Assembly (NCBI RefSeq): GCF_003688625.1
Contig: NZ_RCWY01000002.1
Span: 558,001-622,000, forward strand
From: Sphingomonas sp. PP-CE-3A-406
GTDB taxonomy: Bacteria > Pseudomonadota > Alphaproteobacteria > Sphingomonadales > Sphingomonadaceae
DNA length: 64,000 nt
Direction: 5' to 3'
Shown: positions 63,461-64,000 of the stretch, piece by piece
Numbering within the stretch: position 1 is the first letter of the stretch
Layout of the letters: each line of letters opens with the position of its first letter
Program-made: the position numbers and the translations under genes
Notes under the pieces: generated by a model
The model's input: only the letters and a program-made list of their open reading frames with translations
What the model was told of the DNA's origin: nothing
Databases searched by the model: none

Positions 63461-63904
63461 ATGCCGTTGACCGCCGATGCCGACATCAAGGCCCTGCTCG
63501 AGAGCGCGCGCACGATCGCGTTGATCGGCGCCTCCGACCGCCCCGATCGCCCCTCCTACGGCGTAATGGCCGAGCTCCAGGCGCATGGCTACCGTGTGAT
63601 CCCGATCAATCCGCAGATCACCGGCGAGCACATCCACGGCGAGTTCGTCTTTCGCGACCTGTCGCAACTCGGCGATCCGATCGACATCGTCGACATCTTC
63701 CGCAACTCGACCGCCGCCGGTGAGGCCGTCGACCAGGCCATCGCGGCGGGGGCAAAAGCGGTGTGGATGCAGCTTGGCGTCGTTAACGAAGACGCTGCCA
63801 CACGTGCCGAAGCCGCAGGACTGAAGGTGGTGATGGATCGGTGTCCGGCAATCGACATTCCACGGCTTGGTGTCGCCAAGATTGACGCAACCACCCGCGA
63901 ATGA
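63461..63904 (+). CDS. CoA-binding protein (YccU-like)
   Basis: A 147-residue single-domain protein with the CoA-binding Rossmann fold of the YccU/succinyl-CoA-ligase N-terminal type. Motifs: TIALIGASDRPDRPSYGVM (nucleotide loop), YRVIPINPQ, DIVDIFRNS and VWMQLGVVNEDAA. The biochemical role of this family is not established. An exact AGGAGG lies 7 bases before the ATG. It stands 98 bases after mrp. Confidence 0.9.
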   Translation: MPLTADADIKALLESARTIALIGASDRPDRPSYGVMAELQAHGYRVIPINPQITGEHIHGEFVFRDLSQLGDPIDIVDIFRNSTAAGEAVDQAIAAGAKAVWMQLGVVNEDAATRAEAAGLKVVMDRCPAIDIPRLGVAKIDATTRE

Positions 63905-63907
63905 CGC

Positions 63908-64000
63908 TTGCTACCCCGGCCGATCGCAGCCAGGCTGCGGATCTGGTTGGAGGCGCTCATGCTCGCGATGCTGCTGTCGATATTGATCGAGGACCCGCTG
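63908..64000 (+). CDS. start of a further gene (3' partial, probable membrane protein)
   Basis: After the CoA-binding gene, a frame starting at TTG 63908 or ATG 63959 stays open to the right edge. With the ATG start, GGAGG lies 4-5 bases upstream and the product begins MLAMLLSILIEDPL, a hydrophobic start. The upstream extension reads LRIWLEALMLAMLLSIL, also membrane-like. Too little is visible to name it, and the plus-one frame is also open. Confidence 0.35.
   Translation, partial: MLPRPIAARLRIWLEALMLAMLLSILIEDPL

Overview
The window looks like chromosome from a sphingomonad (Alphaproteobacteria, Sphingomonadaceae, probably Sphingomonas). The basis is high G+C with strong third-position G/C bias, a NodT-type efflux set, a phasin, a FecI/FecR/TonB-receptor unit, a short PutA with a divergent Lrp regulator, and the hflK-hflC-degP order opposite mrp. 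No tRNA, rRNA, CRISPR array, prophage or insertion-sequence transposase was seen. Genus placement is inference from protein character, not from a database search.

Layout. 1-4.6 kb: phosphate operon pstC(partial)-pstA-pstB-phoU-phoB, then a small Ala/Pro-rich exported protein and an SDR dehydrogenase. 6.2-7.1 kb: PilZ protein and phasin. 7.2-14.5 kb: a TetR repressor with three copies of a palindromic operator, a structured leader, and an RND tripartite efflux operon that starts with a small unknown gene. 14.6-16.9 kb: small unknown genes and a lactonase-like propeller. 17-22 kb (minus strand): marR-OMF-emrA-emrB-like efflux operon with a palindromic repeat cluster inside it, then a small unknown gene. 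22.6-26.1 kb: trypsin-like autotransporter. 26.6-29.2 kb: aconitase. 29.2-29.7 kb: an inverted repeat and a candidate small RNA with two C-rich hairpin loops. 29.7-33.8 kb: putA and its probable Lrp-type regulator. 33.9-37.8 kb: two divergent transcription units, probably for envelope glycoconjugates (membrane protein plus DUF2141; DUF2334 deacetylase-like, GT4 glycosyltransferase, small membrane protein).

38-52.3 kb holds a likely glycan-uptake and degradation locus: ECF sigma factor, FecR anti-sigma, TonB receptor, exported GH3 and GH2 glycosidases, an orphan signal-peptide ORF, an SGNH hydrolase, a type-B carboxylesterase, a ROK sugar kinase and a ROK repressor. 52.5-64 kb is mostly housekeeping: nadB, a class A beta-lactamase-like lipoprotein, an M20 amidohydrolase, a HerA-like ATPase, degP, hflC, hflK, mrp, a CoA-binding protein and the first codons of another gene.

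The less obvious content is between genes. Five sites carry paired palindromes (REP/BIME-like) whose hairpins have GAAN tetraloops; two families each appear twice. The leader of the RND operon can fold into a branched structure. The putA-acnA interval contains the candidate small RNA. Several palindromes sit at operator positions (TetR, MarR, LacI-like). The sRNA and the structured leader are the best candidates for undescribed biology here, but both rest on hand folding.
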